Assembly: GCA_039000515.1 (NCBI GenBank) | Contig: JBCFYV010011172.1 | Coordinates: 76,331,427 to 76,395,426, forward strand | Direction of reading: 5' to 3' | DNA from: Timema cristinae | Lineage: Eukaryota; Arthropoda; Insecta; Phasmatodea; Timematidae | DNA: 64,000 bases | In this document: positions 1-13,024 of the stretch, in pieces | Numbering within the stretch: the stretch's first letter is position 1 | Layout: every line of letters starts with the position of its first letter | Translations under genes and position numbers: made by a program | Notes under the pieces: model-generated | Told to the model about the DNA's origin: nothing | The model's input: the letters and a program-made list of their open reading frames with translations, nothing else | The model's database searches: none

Positions 1-206
1 TATTCTATCTACAGGCGAGTGTTAGTGCATTTAAATTCAACTCAAAATTGTCAATGGACTTTGCAGTAACACATTATGTATGAATAGCAAGCAAAACCAC
101 ACATTGGTTGGTAGGTGGACTGACTATATGACAAGCTCATCTAGTGTGGTTTGCTGGTAAGGGTAGAGGTTGATAAATAGGGTAAAGGTTGATAAATAAA
201 CATATG

Positions 207-320
207 AATTCCGACTGGGTGTTTTTTATAAATGGTTTCTCACTATTCCTCCACAGAAATGAGAGTAAATTCTCTCTAAAATACCATCTTCCTCATCCCA
301 TCTCATTAGTATAGTTAAAT
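207..320 (+). repeat. SINE family A, diverged body fragment
   Basis: The stretch carries the family A body order: an 'actgggtgt' junction, 'aaatggttt', 'cctccacagaaatg' and 'ttcctcatcc'. The tRNA-like head and the conserved 3' tail are both missing, so this is an old fragment. Confidence 0.55.
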
Positions 321-2187
321 GTGGATCAGGAGGGGGAAGGTGGGGAGGGGGAGGGAAAAGATTGTAGATGATAAGGCTGGTTATAAAAAGTACTAAAGGA
401 CATTCATTTTAATAGTTTCCAAGCTATAAAATAGTTAAATATTCTAATATTATCAAACTACTTTATACTGTCTATCACTAGGACTAAATCTAAACACTTT
501 TAAAAAATGTTCTGTTAATAGTTTGGGTCGAGGGTGTTAATAAAATACTTGAAAACAGTAAGAAGAACAGTATTTTATAGTTACAAAAGGTACTAAAAGT
601 ATTTAAATATATGCATATATAAAGCCATGTGATCTGCAACCATCACTTTAGATAGATAATATCAATCCCAACAAAATATAAATAGTAAAATATTACAAAT
701 GGTAACTGCAAACTTAAGTGTTTGTATTTTATAAAATGCTCTCCATACCATTTTCTTAAAATGCTTAATCAAATGTTTAAACTCACTAAGCCACTTGATT
801 CATAATAGTTTCAAAGTATTGTGTGAGGATTCATTTGTTGATTTAATTTTAAATAATATCAAAGTTGTATAAAACTTTTGGATCTGAAAAATAATAACAA
901 TTACTATTATGTAATAACTAAAAAAAGAATGTAGTTGGCGAAAAAGCTTTTCTTAATATTTTTTTAGCAAACATGTCATAAATAGCACGAGTGAGTATTT
1001 GAAGACTGAGTATTTGAAGACGCAGTTGACTAACATTTTCTTATCTTTCATGAGATCCACAGCTGTTAATGTGGTATAGTCTGTTCATTCTAGCTTTTGC
1101 ATTTTCTGACTAATGAAAACATAAGTACTCAATTCGGTAATATAATCCTACATCTCGCAAATGTTTTATCATTCTGAGAAGAGAAGTGAATTTAAATCTT
1201 TTATCAAAATAGCAAAACATATTTGTAAGGCAGATTAATATGAGATTATTTTTATTAATTTTTTTTAACTGTAAAAAAAAAGGTCAAAACACTTTGAACA
1301 AACTATACAAAACATTTAAATCAGGATCAGACTTATAGCATGTTCAGCTTGATATAATAAACTCAAGTAGTATTTCGGTAAAAAGAAACATTTAGAAAAT
1401 ACACACTTTTTTTAATCGGCAATGACAATTTTACTATATTATTATATTCATTTATATTTATTATTTATAAATATTGATCATTTCTATCAAAAGTAAGCCC
1501 TGTGGCTAACATGAGCGAATGTATGAACAGGTTAGAGTAGATCCAGTAACATAAGACAAGGTTATTCCTATGAACATTATCCCGTAGTTCCGCACAGCAC
1601 GGTTTACACAAACCCAGTTTGAAACTCTGCCATGTTAAACAGTAGAGCTGTTTAACATTAATGGCTGTCCATTTTCACTTCTTACAAATGCTATAAAAAA
1701 AAAGTAGGCATCTAACAATGATAAAAGTTACTAAGCTACTTTCAAATTATATTTCTACCTCTAACCATGTGATTTTAAGCTGTCCCTTTTGACATGAACA
1801 AGGATATTTGGATTGTGTGTTGAGTTAATACATACATGATTATTTAAGGCAGATATGTAAAACTTGAAATCTGCAAATCTTTTGATGAACCAAAAAACAA
1901 TGTGGCTCAAATCATATTTATATCAACTTTTTAGAAATACACCATAATGTAATGATGAAAATTGTAAATTGGGCATACACACCTAATCACATTGTTCTGT
2001 TATGAGGTGGGCAAGAAACTGTGCATATAGCTAAAAAAAACCTGTAATTAATACATCCTTTATAACTTTATACAAACTTCCCTATCGTAGCATCCTCTCT
2101 TCGCTTCAACAATATCCTTACACCGAGTCATACATGCTCTTTTAATCTTAAAACTCGTGTTTCTCTTTTTCACACATTTGTCTACAA
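321..2187. other. AT-rich region without recognisable gene
   Basis: About 1.9 kb of AT-rich sequence with many stops in all frames. I see no exon-like block, tandem array or transposon terminus. Further SH2D4-like exons on the minus strand could hide here but I could not identify any. Confidence 0.5.
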
Positions 2188-2428
2188 CAGTGGTTCTCAA
2201 ACGTTTTTTAGATTGTACCCCTTAGTCATGACAAAACATCTATTGTACCCCCACAATAAATTTTCCCCAAATTAAAAATATCAGGTAATCAAAGGAAAGA
2301 CTTTTCCTCATTCATCTTAAAAATTCCCCAACACGTTTGGTTCTCTTCTAATGTTGTCAATTTTCCCTTAATGAGCTGCTCATGTACCCCCTGAAAGTCA
2401 CTCACGTACCCCAGTTTGAGAACCACTG
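2188..2428. mobile_element. hAT-type MITE, 241 bp
   Basis: The left end CAGTGGTTCTCAAACGTT and the right end GTTTGAGAACCACTG form terminal inverted repeats, and subterminal 'gtacccc' blocks occur at both ends. The flanks (gtctacaa and gtacaaca) only loosely resemble an 8-bp target duplication. The CAGTGGTTCTCAAAC terminus is typical of non-autonomous hAT elements. No transposase is encoded. Confidence 0.75.
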
Positions 2429-3260
2429 GTACAACATTTGGCCAAGTCTTACATGGCCTACCTCTTCTTTTTGATCCACACATTATGCCATCATATATTT
2501 GCTATGTCACTCGATCCACACTCGTCCTCAACATGCCCGAACAAACATTAGATGCCTATTTCATATTGAACTACTGGATTCTCTTTCAAATCACACTCCT
2601 TCAGTACCCATTCATTACCTACGTTGTCCATACAAGTTTTTCCAGATAAATTTATTAGATATCTCATTACAACTGCATTCACCTTGCTCTTGTTTTTTCC
2701 TGACAGATCCACACAATAATGTGGATGTAAGTAAAAAGTTGGCACCCTAACCTCACTTTCTAGATTTCTGCAAATAATACCTTTTATTTGCCAGAGATTT
2801 ATCCTCAAATGTGTGCAATGCTTTGAAGAACATGAGTGTGTGAACAATTGTTTTATATTGTGAAGAGAAGCAAAAACCCCATATATTACTTTTACAGATA
2901 CAAATTTTTCATCACTTATGAAAGTGACTCCAAAACAAGGTTTAAAGCCTAAAATTCACATTATTTCTGCAAATAAAAGGTTTTGAATTTAAGGGAAAGA
3001 ATAGTTGAGGATAAGTCTTACAATTTTTTTTTTTAATTAAGATAGTGACAATCTTTGTAAAATGCAGCCCCCTCAGTAATTTCAATTTTCAATGTGGCCA
3101 CAATCAAAAGAGTTTGACATGTTGACATGAAGGCAGGGGTCAGCGACCTTTATGAGATCGCGGGATGTATGGGTTTAAACCAAAAATTTGGTGAGATATA
3201 TTTTCTCATTTCCAACTGTTACCAATGGTAGCACTGGTAGTAACCATTAGTGAATATTAC

Positions 3261-3408
3261 CTGATCTCTTTTTCAGCCTGTTTTCTCGCCTTCTCTCTCG
3301 CCTCCTGTTCCAGAATCTCCTCTATGGTCCTGTCATCAGGATGCTCACCCATCACCCAAACCCAGGGCTCCCCGTTAGAGCTCAGCAAGAATTCTACCTG
3401 TTTATTAC
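3261..3408 (-). CDS. SH2D4A/B-like adaptor, second coding exon
   Basis: The minus-strand exon is bounded by an acceptor (TTGTTTCTCAG at 3420-3409 region) and a donor ATCAG|GTAATA at 3261/3260. It begins with two bases that complete a Gly codon left by the exon at 5087, so splice phases match (phase 1), and it ends in phase 2. It encodes about 49 residues, including a V-E-F-L-L segment, then WVWVMGEHPDD, then a charged helix (EEILEQEAREKARKQAEKE). The WVWVMGEH core followed by an acidic/basic helix is the hallmark I know from the N-terminal region of SH2D4A and SH2D4B, cytoplasmic SH2 adaptors. The SH2 domain itself would be C-terminal and is not seen in the window. No stop or frameshift interrupts the exon. 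Confidence 0.82.
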
Positions 3409-3453
3409 CTGAGAAACAAGAACCGCTTGTTCAACAGGATGATGCAATAATTA

Positions 3454-3491
3454 ACAAACAAACAAACAAACAAACAAACAAACAAACAAAT
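3454..3491. repeat. (CAAA)n microsatellite
   Basis: An uninterrupted run of about nine AAAC/CAAA units, within the intron of the SH2D4-like gene. Confidence 0.9.
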
Positions 3492-3514
3492 AATGTATTC
3501 AAACTTAAGTTGAA

Positions 3515-3720
3515 AAATGACTCTTGGTTACTGGAAATGAAGCTGGGATCCTAAACTTAGCACTACAACCACTAAGCAAGTACCTTGGATGATTATCTTC
3601 CACAAATATTAGTTTTAATTTAGGTTGTAAAATGACTCTTGGGCACAGTAATCAAACCCGGGACTCTAACTTAGCATACCAATACTCTACCATAGAACAA
3701 CCAGGTTTGCCCTTTGCGCA
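3515..3720 (-). repeat. Two tandem tRNA-derived SINE heads
   Basis: Two adjacent minus-strand blocks (about 3515-3595 and 3625-3715) each read GG..AGT(A/G)..GG with a B-box-like element (GGGTTTGATTAC in one) and end with the shared string AGAGTCATTTT. They look like two related tRNA-like SINE heads in tandem. Internal promoter boxes are degenerate, so they are probably inactive. Confidence 0.5.
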
Positions 3721-3844
3721 GGATAATACCTTACTCATAGTTTAAGGTGCAGTCTGTGATCAAGTATTTAGCTTTCAGAAACTGTCCCCTTTTTCTGACA
3801 GTTTATAAGTCATGTACTGATATAATCAAACTTAAATCTAGTAC

Positions 3845-4000
3845 ACTCACACCACCCAGCCCTAGGCCGGTATTTTATCATTGTCAAAGGGGAAACCCAC
3901 ATCTCATCAATGATACATTTTTGGCTATGCAGGGAATTGAACCCGAGATCCTTAACTCAGTAGAGAGACACACTACTGACTGTGCCAAGGTATTGGACCT
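3845..4000 (-). repeat. SINE family F (tRNA-like head)
   Basis: Read on the minus strand there is a tRNA-like head (CAGTCAGTAGTGTGTC, then TTAAGGATCTCGGGTTCAAT with a B box) followed by a body containing 'atcattgatgagatgtggg' and 'ccggcctagggctgggtg'. A second copy on the plus strand at about 48218-48370 has the same order of blocks, which defines the family. It lacks the common tail of families A-C. Confidence 0.6.
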
Positions 4001-4333
4001 TTCATAAACACTATCACTAAACTATCTATGAGTGATGTATATCCCAGGATACAAACTGTTACTTTCAAGTACAAGCTAGTTTTGCTATGTAGCCTGGGGG
4101 GCATATTTTATGGGATATTTCAGGGTAGGCTATTATTTGATCTTAGTTTAAATATGATTTTACAACACAATATTAGATCCAAAACATGAAGAAAGCAACA
4201 TAACTTTCATTATAAATTTTAAGATCATTTCCTGAAGCCTGCAGTCAAGATTGAAAAAATCCCCCTTCCCGCTGTAATATTTAACTGAACAACCAGTCAC
4301 CAGTCTTATAACTGCAATTATTGTCTAATCATA

Positions 4334-5315
<982 letters not shown>

Positions 5316-5719
5316 TCAAGTAATTCCTAAATAAAAACACATTTTCCCCCTCCCTGAAGTTTACTTTAGTTATACTTGAATTTTACTTTCAAAATCGTAC
5401 CTTAGTTGAAGCCTATTTATAAGGATCTCCAGCCATTTCTCGGAGTTGATAAACTTTTCAGGCACTTAGCCAAGATGAAAAGGAAACGGGAGGACGGGGG
5501 TGGTCTGGGTTCCGGAACCCTCCCTTCTAAATACCTACAAATACTTGGAATTATTCCATTCAATTGTATTTTTGTTATTACATTTTAACCTAAAGTTCCT
5601 GTGAGTAAGTCTGAGAAGGTCAAACATGTCAAGATAATCGATTAAATAAATGTAAAACCATCTCGATTGTTGTTTCTTGGCGTGGAATATTGAATAGTGA
5701 CTGTTACTAGCTTTGCAAC

Positions 5720-6266
5720 CAAGGGCAGCTTGAGGGCCGGGAAAGCCGGACGGCGCCAAACAGAGCACCAACCTAACCTAACCTAATTTTGCCTGGGCGC
5801 TATAGTGGAGTTGTTAAGTATTACAGTCTTCACTTTTTGATCCTGAAATGAAATTTGACATATTCGTATAGGTTTTTTTTTATGGTGAATAAAACACGAT
5901 ATTGTGCCACTATTAAAAAGTTATTTTACATCCACCATCTTGAAAACACTGTCAACTCAAAACTTTCTTTTGTATTATCTCATTTATCATATCAAAATAT
6001 AGAGAGAAGATAGTCTACAAAACACGTTCTCATAGTTTTCTTTGTAATCCCAACTGTTCCCGTAAAATCTCTCAGTGAGACGTTTGGGGTACGGTTACCA
6101 TTTGTGAAGTGTCCCTTAAAATTATTTTCTTATTATTTTATTTCTGGGTAAGTTAGGTTTGGGGATTATTTTAATATTTTTCAACACACACACAATACAG
6201 TGGTCATTTAGGGGGCGCCAAAAATCAATCCCGCCCGGGCGCAAAATCTAACTCGGGCCACCCCTG
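5720..6266. mobile_element. hAT-type element, 547 bp, with 8-bp TSD
   Basis: Ends are CAAGGGCAGCTTGAGGGCC on the left and (inverted) CAGGGGTGGCCCGAGTTAG on the right, with further GC-rich subterminal similarity (ggcgcc). The flanks tttgcaac (5712-5719) and tttgcaat (6267-6274) match at seven of eight bases, the 8-bp duplication expected of hAT. The interior is AT-rich, contains (CCTAA)3 at 5771-5786 and has no transposase reading frame. Confidence 0.72.
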
Positions 6267-6317
6267 TTTGCAATCTACACTAGTAGCCGGTGGAGGATCA
6301 TTTTACAAACTTAAATG

Positions 6318-6701
6318 CAGTAAAACCTCCCATATCTGACCCTTTGATATCGGAAACGGCAAACCACATTTTTGTTTGTGTATTTTATTCAGCAGCTAGC
6401 TGCCAAATATAGGTTTTACGTCATTGAAGCCTTTATTTATTAAGTTATACAAATCTTTGAAAAAAGAGTCAAGACTTGTTTTTAAGAAGAAGTGATAAAT
6501 TTAGCTTTGTTGTATATTTAACTTTGTTATAATGAATAACCATTTATTTAAATATTACGTACATAATAAGTACTTATACAAGATATACTTTCCTGTAACT
6601 ATGTAATTTATAAAAATAACTTCTAACTGTTCAGAGGGGTATTAATTTCATACACGAAACGGGTTCAGCCCCCTTTATTTCGGTTATTAGAGGTTTTATT
6701 G
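6318..6701. mobile_element. Tigger/mariner-like MITE, 384 bp
   Basis: The left terminus CAGTAAAACCTCCCATATC and the inverted right terminus CAATAAAACCTCTAATAAC form TIRs. A TA dinucleotide follows the right end and TG precedes the left (decayed TA). CAGTAAAACCTC is a familiar Tc1/mariner (Tigger-like) end. The interior is non-coding. Confidence 0.68.
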
Positions 6702-6999
6702 TATGCCAAAAATATACTCCCAACTAAAATTTAAAAGCATTTTTTCTCATGTCAGCAGAAAATAGATGAAATGGCCTTGGGACTATATATACTAATAATA
6801 TAAATATAAATAATTCACCTCACCACTTCAGCTTAAGCTGAAACCTTCAGTGGAATACATGGATGTAGAGTGTGATTTTGGTATGAAAAATATTCTGGAA
6901 GGCCCTTTAGCCTAACAATATATTTGCTAAGAGCAGTCATATTTAAAACCCCCGGACAGTTGTAACCTGCCAGTCCACCCACCCCTGTTTCCTGAAACA

Positions 7000-8300
7000 A
7001 ACAGCATGGACTTGTCAGTAAATGAGCCGCTAGACGCCTTCTCATTCCGGAAATTAAATCTTTGATACGTGCCTGATAATGGAGTGCTCGGCTCAAACTA
7101 CCCACAATCCCACGCGGGAGAGCGAGCGTTGAACGCCGTGAAACACCTCCCTCTTAACTCCTTGGAAATGCGTCTCTCCAAGACGTGTTTTATTTGCATA
7201 TTTTACGAGAGGCCATAGAATTAATATTTGTGAGTGTTTATCTATCAATAAATCACGGTTGATTTGATTTATTAGGACAGTAAAAATACGATTAGTTTTT
7301 TTTTTTAATACTAATTTTACTTTAAAGCTTGTAGCCGAATGGTCTGAGAGCCGAATACGTCTAAAGAATTGATTCGAAAACAGATGGTACCAATATTAAT
7401 TTAATAGGTTGGGGTGTTTACTAGCAAGCTATATACTTGCACCACGTCTTCCCCCTCGATCGAGATTTGCATATTTAAAGAGATGAGGTAGGGGATAAAA
7501 CGTGTAAAATATGAGAGAAAATGTGCCTGAACTTTCGAGTAGGCCTGTAGGGAGACTGGGGAACTATTTATAAACAAACTAATCCAACCCCAACTTCGAC
7601 CGTCACAGGAGAAACAGTCAGGACGAGACTGTTTATGTTTTAGTTTGAGCTAGTTTGTAAGCCATGTAGATATATACAGAATATACCATCATAACTAATC
7701 ATCCCTTGTTTATCCTGACAGGTTTGTTATAAAGAGCTGCGAAAACCAAAGATAAAAACCGCGTCACCGGCTGAACAAGAACACAATAGTGAAACAATGA
7801 GGCGGACCACCCAGACTGATGACAACCGGGAAGTGATGTCATCCACTATGACTCTTCCCAACTCTACAACATGGTTATAATTATGAATAAATTATAGTAC
7901 TCGCATTGTTTATAAACAAACACTGGCTGCCATTGCCGTCGGTAAGTGCTAGTTTACATTTGACGCGTATATAGCTGTTTGTCACATGTTTTGAACTTTT
8001 ATTAAAATTATTTGCGGTCATTAACGGCCTGGGGCTTGTCGCTGCGTGACCTATACAACAAGAATCAAAACCAATCGCTAATAGTGTGAAGCGGAACACT
8101 AGTTAATGCCAGTATTTTTGCACAAAACACTTTTTGTGCCAAAATAAATTAGATATAGCTTCAGTAAACGAGCATTTCGTAATTTGAACAAACATTTTTA
8201 TTTACATTTAAAAAATCTGTTCAAATGCCATATTGCCTTGACAAACATAAAAATAAACTTTTCAAAATTATTATGCGTTAAAAATTAAACAATCGTATCT
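7000..8300. other. No recognisable gene; possible upstream region of SH2D4-like gene
   Basis: The segment includes a CpG-richer patch at 7070-7140 (cacgcgggagagcgagcg) in an AT-rich surrounding. This could be a promoter or 5' exon of the minus-strand SH2D4-like gene, but I see no decisive element. A tRNA-like scrap (gtagccgaatggtctgagag) lies at 7330. Confidence 0.3.
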
Positions 8301-8303
8301 ACT

Positions 8304-8690
8304 AGGGGTGTGCGAAGCTTCGACTTGGCTTCGAAACTAGTATCAGCTGTGAGTTGCAACTTCGCTCAAGAATAAATTTCTGCTTCGACAATTACAAGGC
8401 TTTGCCAATAAAAATATTTACATCTAAAATAAATTTACGATCGATTATTATCAATTTGAGCATTTATATACACCATAAATCAATCATTAATATGGGTAAA
8501 AAACTGTAGTAAATGAATTTTAAGTTGTCATCAGAATAAAACGAAAGATTACACACTATTGTGCAATGAAGCATTATTCAAGTATTTTCATTGTATTAAG
8601 TTGTATAAATTAGCACAGCATAATTTTTCAAGTATAAAACAACTAACAAAAAGTATTCGAACCTTGATTCGGCTTGGAAAGGATGTAAAA
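8304..8690. mobile_element. hAT-like fragment
   Basis: The start TAGGGGTGTGCGAAGCTTCG resembles a common hAT terminus, with repeated 'ttcga' words up to about 8400 and again at 8650-8675. A clear right end with duplication is not found, so the boundary is approximate. Confidence 0.4.
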
Positions 8691-9064
8691 ACCCATTTAA
8701 ACTTTAATTTAAAAATTAAATTAATCCAAACCAACTTAATGCTAATAAATAAGTTCTATGAAACATATGATAAGTTACCCAAATAATTTAACCATATCTC
8801 CAAACGTGGAATCAATTTTCTGAATAAAACTATCCAGCATTTCTTTTACAGTACTAGGAGTGCCACATTTTAGCAGATATTGGAGGTGGGTACCCCTGCC
8901 AAAGATGCCCGTAGTACACAGCTAAACAAACTAAAGTGTGGAGTAGTTTGAGTTTCCTTCCGAGGCCAAACAAATCTTACTCGCTATTATCTCCTCGACA
9001 GGACCAAGGCCCAAGTATTGAGTTCGACCATTTTGTGAAAGGGCACTCAACGATTCAAGACACA

Positions 9065-9079
9065 AGGTCACTCTGACCT
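9065..9079. promoter_or_regulatory. Perfect IR3 nuclear-receptor-type palindrome
   Basis: AGGTCActcTGACCT is an exact inverted repeat with a 3-bp spacer, the consensus bound by estrogen-receptor-type steroid receptors in other animals. An E-box CACGTG lies about 20 bp downstream. Whether it is functional here is unknown. Confidence 0.35.
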
Positions 9080-9669
9080 AATGGTTCAGCCAGCACGTGA
9101 CGACACAACACGCCCGAGCTAGGGACTTGCGGGTACGAAACAGGCCTTGGGAGGCTAGGACCCTTACAATCCTAGAACTGAGACGGTCGCTTATTGCCGG
9201 TTACTAATTTTACATACTATTTTAAAACTGTTGTCGAATTTCAAGTTTTAATAACGGCCCCTGAGGAATTTTTATTCAATGGTTTTCAACAATTCGTCAT
9301 GAAAAGCGGGTATATTTTCTCTAAATTATACCTTCCTCACCTCTAATATAGTAATATAAAAATAAGATAGTTCATACGTGTGGACAGAGGTCACTGTTCT
9401 TTAATGTTGCAGCCAGCGTTACGAATTAATTGCGACTGTTCAATTCGTGATATTCTTTCTTTTATAAGGTCATCATTAGTTAGAGTTATTTTCACCTACA
9501 TTTTTACTAGTAAACCCTACAAAAATATGTCAAGAAGTGTGAGGTTAAGCTGACGGGTGCGGGGAGGGGGGATTATTTGAGTGTAAACAAGGACAATCAT
9601 GTATTGAATTAACTCGTTCTGTTATTTAGCCCACTCTTAACTGGATGATTAAAGTTTGCCGAGCAGTTG

Positions 9670-9985
9670 GTCCTCTAGTGTCGACCGCTTGGTATTTGTC
9701 CCCTTATATGAGCTGTCTATCACATGGTCCAGTCGTGCACACTTGCCACGTCTGGTGTCTAGCAGTTGGTCTTACAATTGTTTTCGTGTCGTCGCTTGGT
9801 TGTCTATCACTTGTACCCTAACTGAGCTTGTCTAGCAGTTGGTCCAAGTCCTGTCGGCCACTTGACCCACCTAGCCTCAAATAATTGTTTTCATTTTGTC
9901 TACCTGTTGGTTGTCTATCACATGGTCCAACTCGTGTCGATCACTTGGTCCGTGTCTAGCAGTTGGTTGTCTATCACTTTGCCTG
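9670..9985. repeat. Degenerate short tandem repeat
   Basis: Variants of 'gtctatcacttggtcc' and 'gtctagcagttggt' recur about every 30-50 bp. The block leads directly into the 54-bp minisatellite. Confidence 0.6.
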
Positions 9986-10790
9986 CTCCCATGTTGATCA
10001 TGTCACATGAAAGCCCTGCTATAGTTCAACCTCCCCCTGCTAGTGATGTTGATTATGTCACATGAACGCCCTGCTGTAGTTCAATCACTACCTACTAGTG
10101 ATGTTGATCATGTCACATGAACGTCCTGCTGTAGGTCAACCTCCCCCTACTAATGATGTTGTCCATGTCACATGAACGCCCTGCTGTAGTTCAACCTCCC
10201 CTACTAGTGATGTTGTCCATGTCACATGAACGCCCTGCTATAGTTCAACCTCCCCCTACTAGTGATGTCCATGTCACATGAACGCCCTGCTGTAGTTCAA
10301 CCTCCCCCTACTAGTGATGTCCATGTCACATGAACGCCCTGCTGTAGGTCAACCTCCACCTACTAGTGATGTCCATGTCACATGAACGCCCTGCTGTAGG
10401 TCAACCTCCACCTACTAGTGATGTTGACCATGTCACATGAACGCCCTGCTGTAGGTCAACCTCCCCCTACTAGTGATGTTGACCATGTCACATGAACGCC
10501 CTGCTGTAGTTCAACCTCCCCCTACTAGTGATGTCCATGTCACATGAACGCCCTGCTGTAGTTCAACCTCCCCCTACTAGTGATGTTGACCATGTCACAT
10601 GAACGCCCTGCTGTAGGTCAACCTCCCTCTACTAGTGATGTTGACCATGTCACATGAACGCCCTGCTATAGTTCAACCTCCCCCTACTAGTGATGTTGAC
10701 CATGTCACATGAACGCCCTGCTGTAGTTCAACCTCCACCTACTAGTGATGTTGACCATGTCACATGAACGCCCTGCTGTAGTGTACCGTG
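9984..10790. repeat. About 54-bp minisatellite, 15 units
   Basis: The unit is CATGTCACATGAACGCCCTG followed by CTGTAGTTCAACCTCCCCCT and ACTAGTGATGTTGAC. Units lacking 'ttgac' are shorter. About 15 copies can be counted from the CATGTCACATGAA word. A detached unit is found at 12213-12290. Confidence 0.93.
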
Positions 10791-11380
10791 GTCGCATACT
10801 ACACCGCCACCACTTAGTTCGCCTGGCTACTCACCCTGTTTTACTGCCCTGTCGGAGAACACATTCGAGGCCGAAGGCGAGCTTTTTCGACCAGTACGAT
10901 CCACTCACACAACCAAACAAACTCTATCCAACCCTGGAAGCACAACCTGTTGTTTCATCATCAAGATCGATGGCAGTGAATAAAGCGCGTGCGCGATCTG
11001 ACAAACTTGCTGGTTCTCAATTGTCGTGTACTCGTCACCCCCCACCCCCTGTTATCCAAGACCAAGACTTCATAGCGTTCTGCGCAGGCGCCCATGAGGT
11101 CTTCTAATCGCCGATTGGACAATATGATATCGAATTATGGCTATTCATTCCAACCCCCTTTTTTCTCCTCTGAATTCAAATGAATAAAGGCGAGTGTTTG
11201 ACATGGAAAAAATCACTCTTTGATGCCACTAGCCGTTAGAGGAACTAATACTCCCAACAATGTAAGTTGACATAATGATGACGAGCTAGTTAGAGGTATT
11301 GCATCGTTAAATGGTAGACTGTAGGTTATAAATTGATTCTCCAGTATGTGAACAGTTTAGCAGTACTAAATGTAGTACTT
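10791..11380. other. No recognisable gene; CpG-rich patch
   Basis: This stretch is unusually GC- and CpG-rich at its left (10791-11110). A 120-residue plus-strand open frame runs out of the minisatellite into it, but the translation has no family resemblance. It may be a promoter-like or unannotated exon region. Confidence 0.3.
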
Positions 11381-11905
11381 TGGATACTTGTTGTACTTTA
11401 ATGTTTTGATTAGAAATTTAGGACAATTTACTTTCAATATGTTTATATATATAATTTCGCAGGTTAACCAAAATAACCTTTGGAGAACTAAAGTTAGTTG
11501 CTTAGATATTTGTCATGTTATAATGTTATGATTAGAAATTTAGGACAATTTACTTTCAATATGTTTATATATCTAATTTTGCAGGTTTACCAAAATAGGT
11601 TTTGGAGAACTAAAGTTAGTTGCTTAGATATTTGTCATGTTATAATGTTATGATTAGAAATTTAGGACAATTTACTTTCAATATGTTTATATATCTAATT
11701 CCGCAGGTTAAACAAAGTAGGTTTTGGGAAACTAAGTTTAGTAATTTAAATATTTGTTATGCTACATTGTTTTGATTAGAAATTTATTTCAAGTAACTTT
11801 CAATATGTTTATATATTGAATTCTGAGGGTTAACAAACGTAGGGTATGCTAGTATAGGAGAACTAAGTTTAGTACTTTAAGTAGTTGTCATGATATATTG
11901 TTTTG
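11380..11905. repeat. About 120-bp tandem repeat, 4-5 units
   Basis: Units contain 'gattagaaatttaggacaat', 'tttcaatatgtttatatat' and 'ttggagaactaaagttag'. The copies diverge progressively to the right. Confidence 0.88.
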
Positions 11906-12212
11906 ACTAGTTAATCAGGAGTATCTATGTTTTGATGACCAGAGCGAGTAAGAATGCGCCAAGCTTAAATTCTAAATATTATGTCATATATATATATATA
12001 TATTTTTTTTTATATTTTACATCTTGTTATATTGTTAAATAAACTGGCCAAGGCTAAGTATCTTGTTATCTCCTGTTTTGTTTTTGCGAGGTCCCTGCCT
12101 TATATACAAGTTGTTTAAATAATCTAATAGGGAATATTTACTTAACTTGAGTGGTGGTCAATAAGGATCCCTGTGATTTAACTAAATAAATGCCTAAACC
12201 ATTTAAGCATGG

Positions 12213-12290
12213 TTGAGTAGTTCAACCTCCCCCTACTAGTGATGTTGACCATATCACATGAACGCCCTGCTGTAGGTCAACCTCCCACTA
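12213..12290 (+). repeat. Orphan unit of the 54-bp minisatellite
   Basis: One and a partial unit (gttcaacctccccctactag ... catatcacatgaacgccctg) lie 1.4 kb beyond the end of the main array. Confidence 0.85.
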
Positions 12291-12579
12291 AAGCACAGTC
12301 TAGTTGCTATAACAACAAAGTGTAGCCCTGCTTGTAAATGAAACCCTGTCTCACACGGTGCCACGACGTGGGGTCCACGGCAGAGCACTTTACTTCCTCG
12401 CCTCGGTTGCTCGGCCAAGCGGGCCCCAGGGTTCCTCCGTGCCAGTGGACACACACGCACCTTCATTGTCATTGTCAGGGCAGGGACAGCATCGCTTTCT
12501 AGACGTAGCCCCCATCAACAACGCGGGATTTCGCCAAATACAGATTCGCTATCCAAGAATTTTAGCTATTTTTTAAACA

Positions 12580-12800
12580 TTAAATCTTAATACCCGTCCG
12601 GACTATCCATAATTTTACTTTCATTAATGGGTAAGGAATAATAAAAAAAAGAGTGGGTTTCGTGGAAATGCACCCACACTTACGTTGCTGAAAACTAGGA
12701 ACCCATTTAGGAAAAAACAGTCCCATACACCCAACTGAGATTTCAACCCCAATCTCCCCATCATCGGCAAACCAGACTAGAAGAACCTGACCTTTAGTCC
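12580..12800 (-). repeat. SINE family A, minus strand
   Basis: Read in reverse it has a tRNA-like head, 'ggttgaaatctcagttggg', the aaatggg body and a degenerate ..CCGGACGGGTATTA tail at 12590-12600. Confidence 0.65.
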
Positions 12801-13024
12801 GCATGCCCATTGATACGTGTTTTTTTAAAAAATATTCTTTACATGTTTTACGTGTGTATGAATGTTATTGTTACAATTATTATTATATTACTCTTTTGTA
12901 TCATTAATTAAAAAAAACACAATACAAAATTAATATTAAAAATAAATTAAAAATATCTTGGGACAGCTAGTATTGGAAACATCTATCAAGTAAAGAGTTT
13001 TTTTTCTTTGAATATCAACTAAAA

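Larger units (their letters stand above)
5560..7000 (+). repeat. Old dispersed repeat, copy 1, broken by two transposons
   Basis: The outer and inner parts (5560-5719, 6267-6317, 6704-6990) align in order with 50060-50900, for example 'gaaatggc(c/a)ttggga(c/t)ta' and 'cc(a)gccagtccaccc'. In this copy a hAT-like element (5720-6266) and a Tigger-like MITE (6318-6701) are inserted. In the other copy both sites are empty and a SINE is inserted instead. Confidence 0.65.

Noticed and set aside
5771..5786. A chromosome end, based on (CCTAA)3
   Set aside because: Only about three units lie inside a hAT-like element. It is a short interstitial motif, not a telomere.
10745..11107. 120-codon plus-strand frame
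   Set aside because: It starts inside the minisatellite and continues in a CpG-rich patch. Composition explains the lack of stops.
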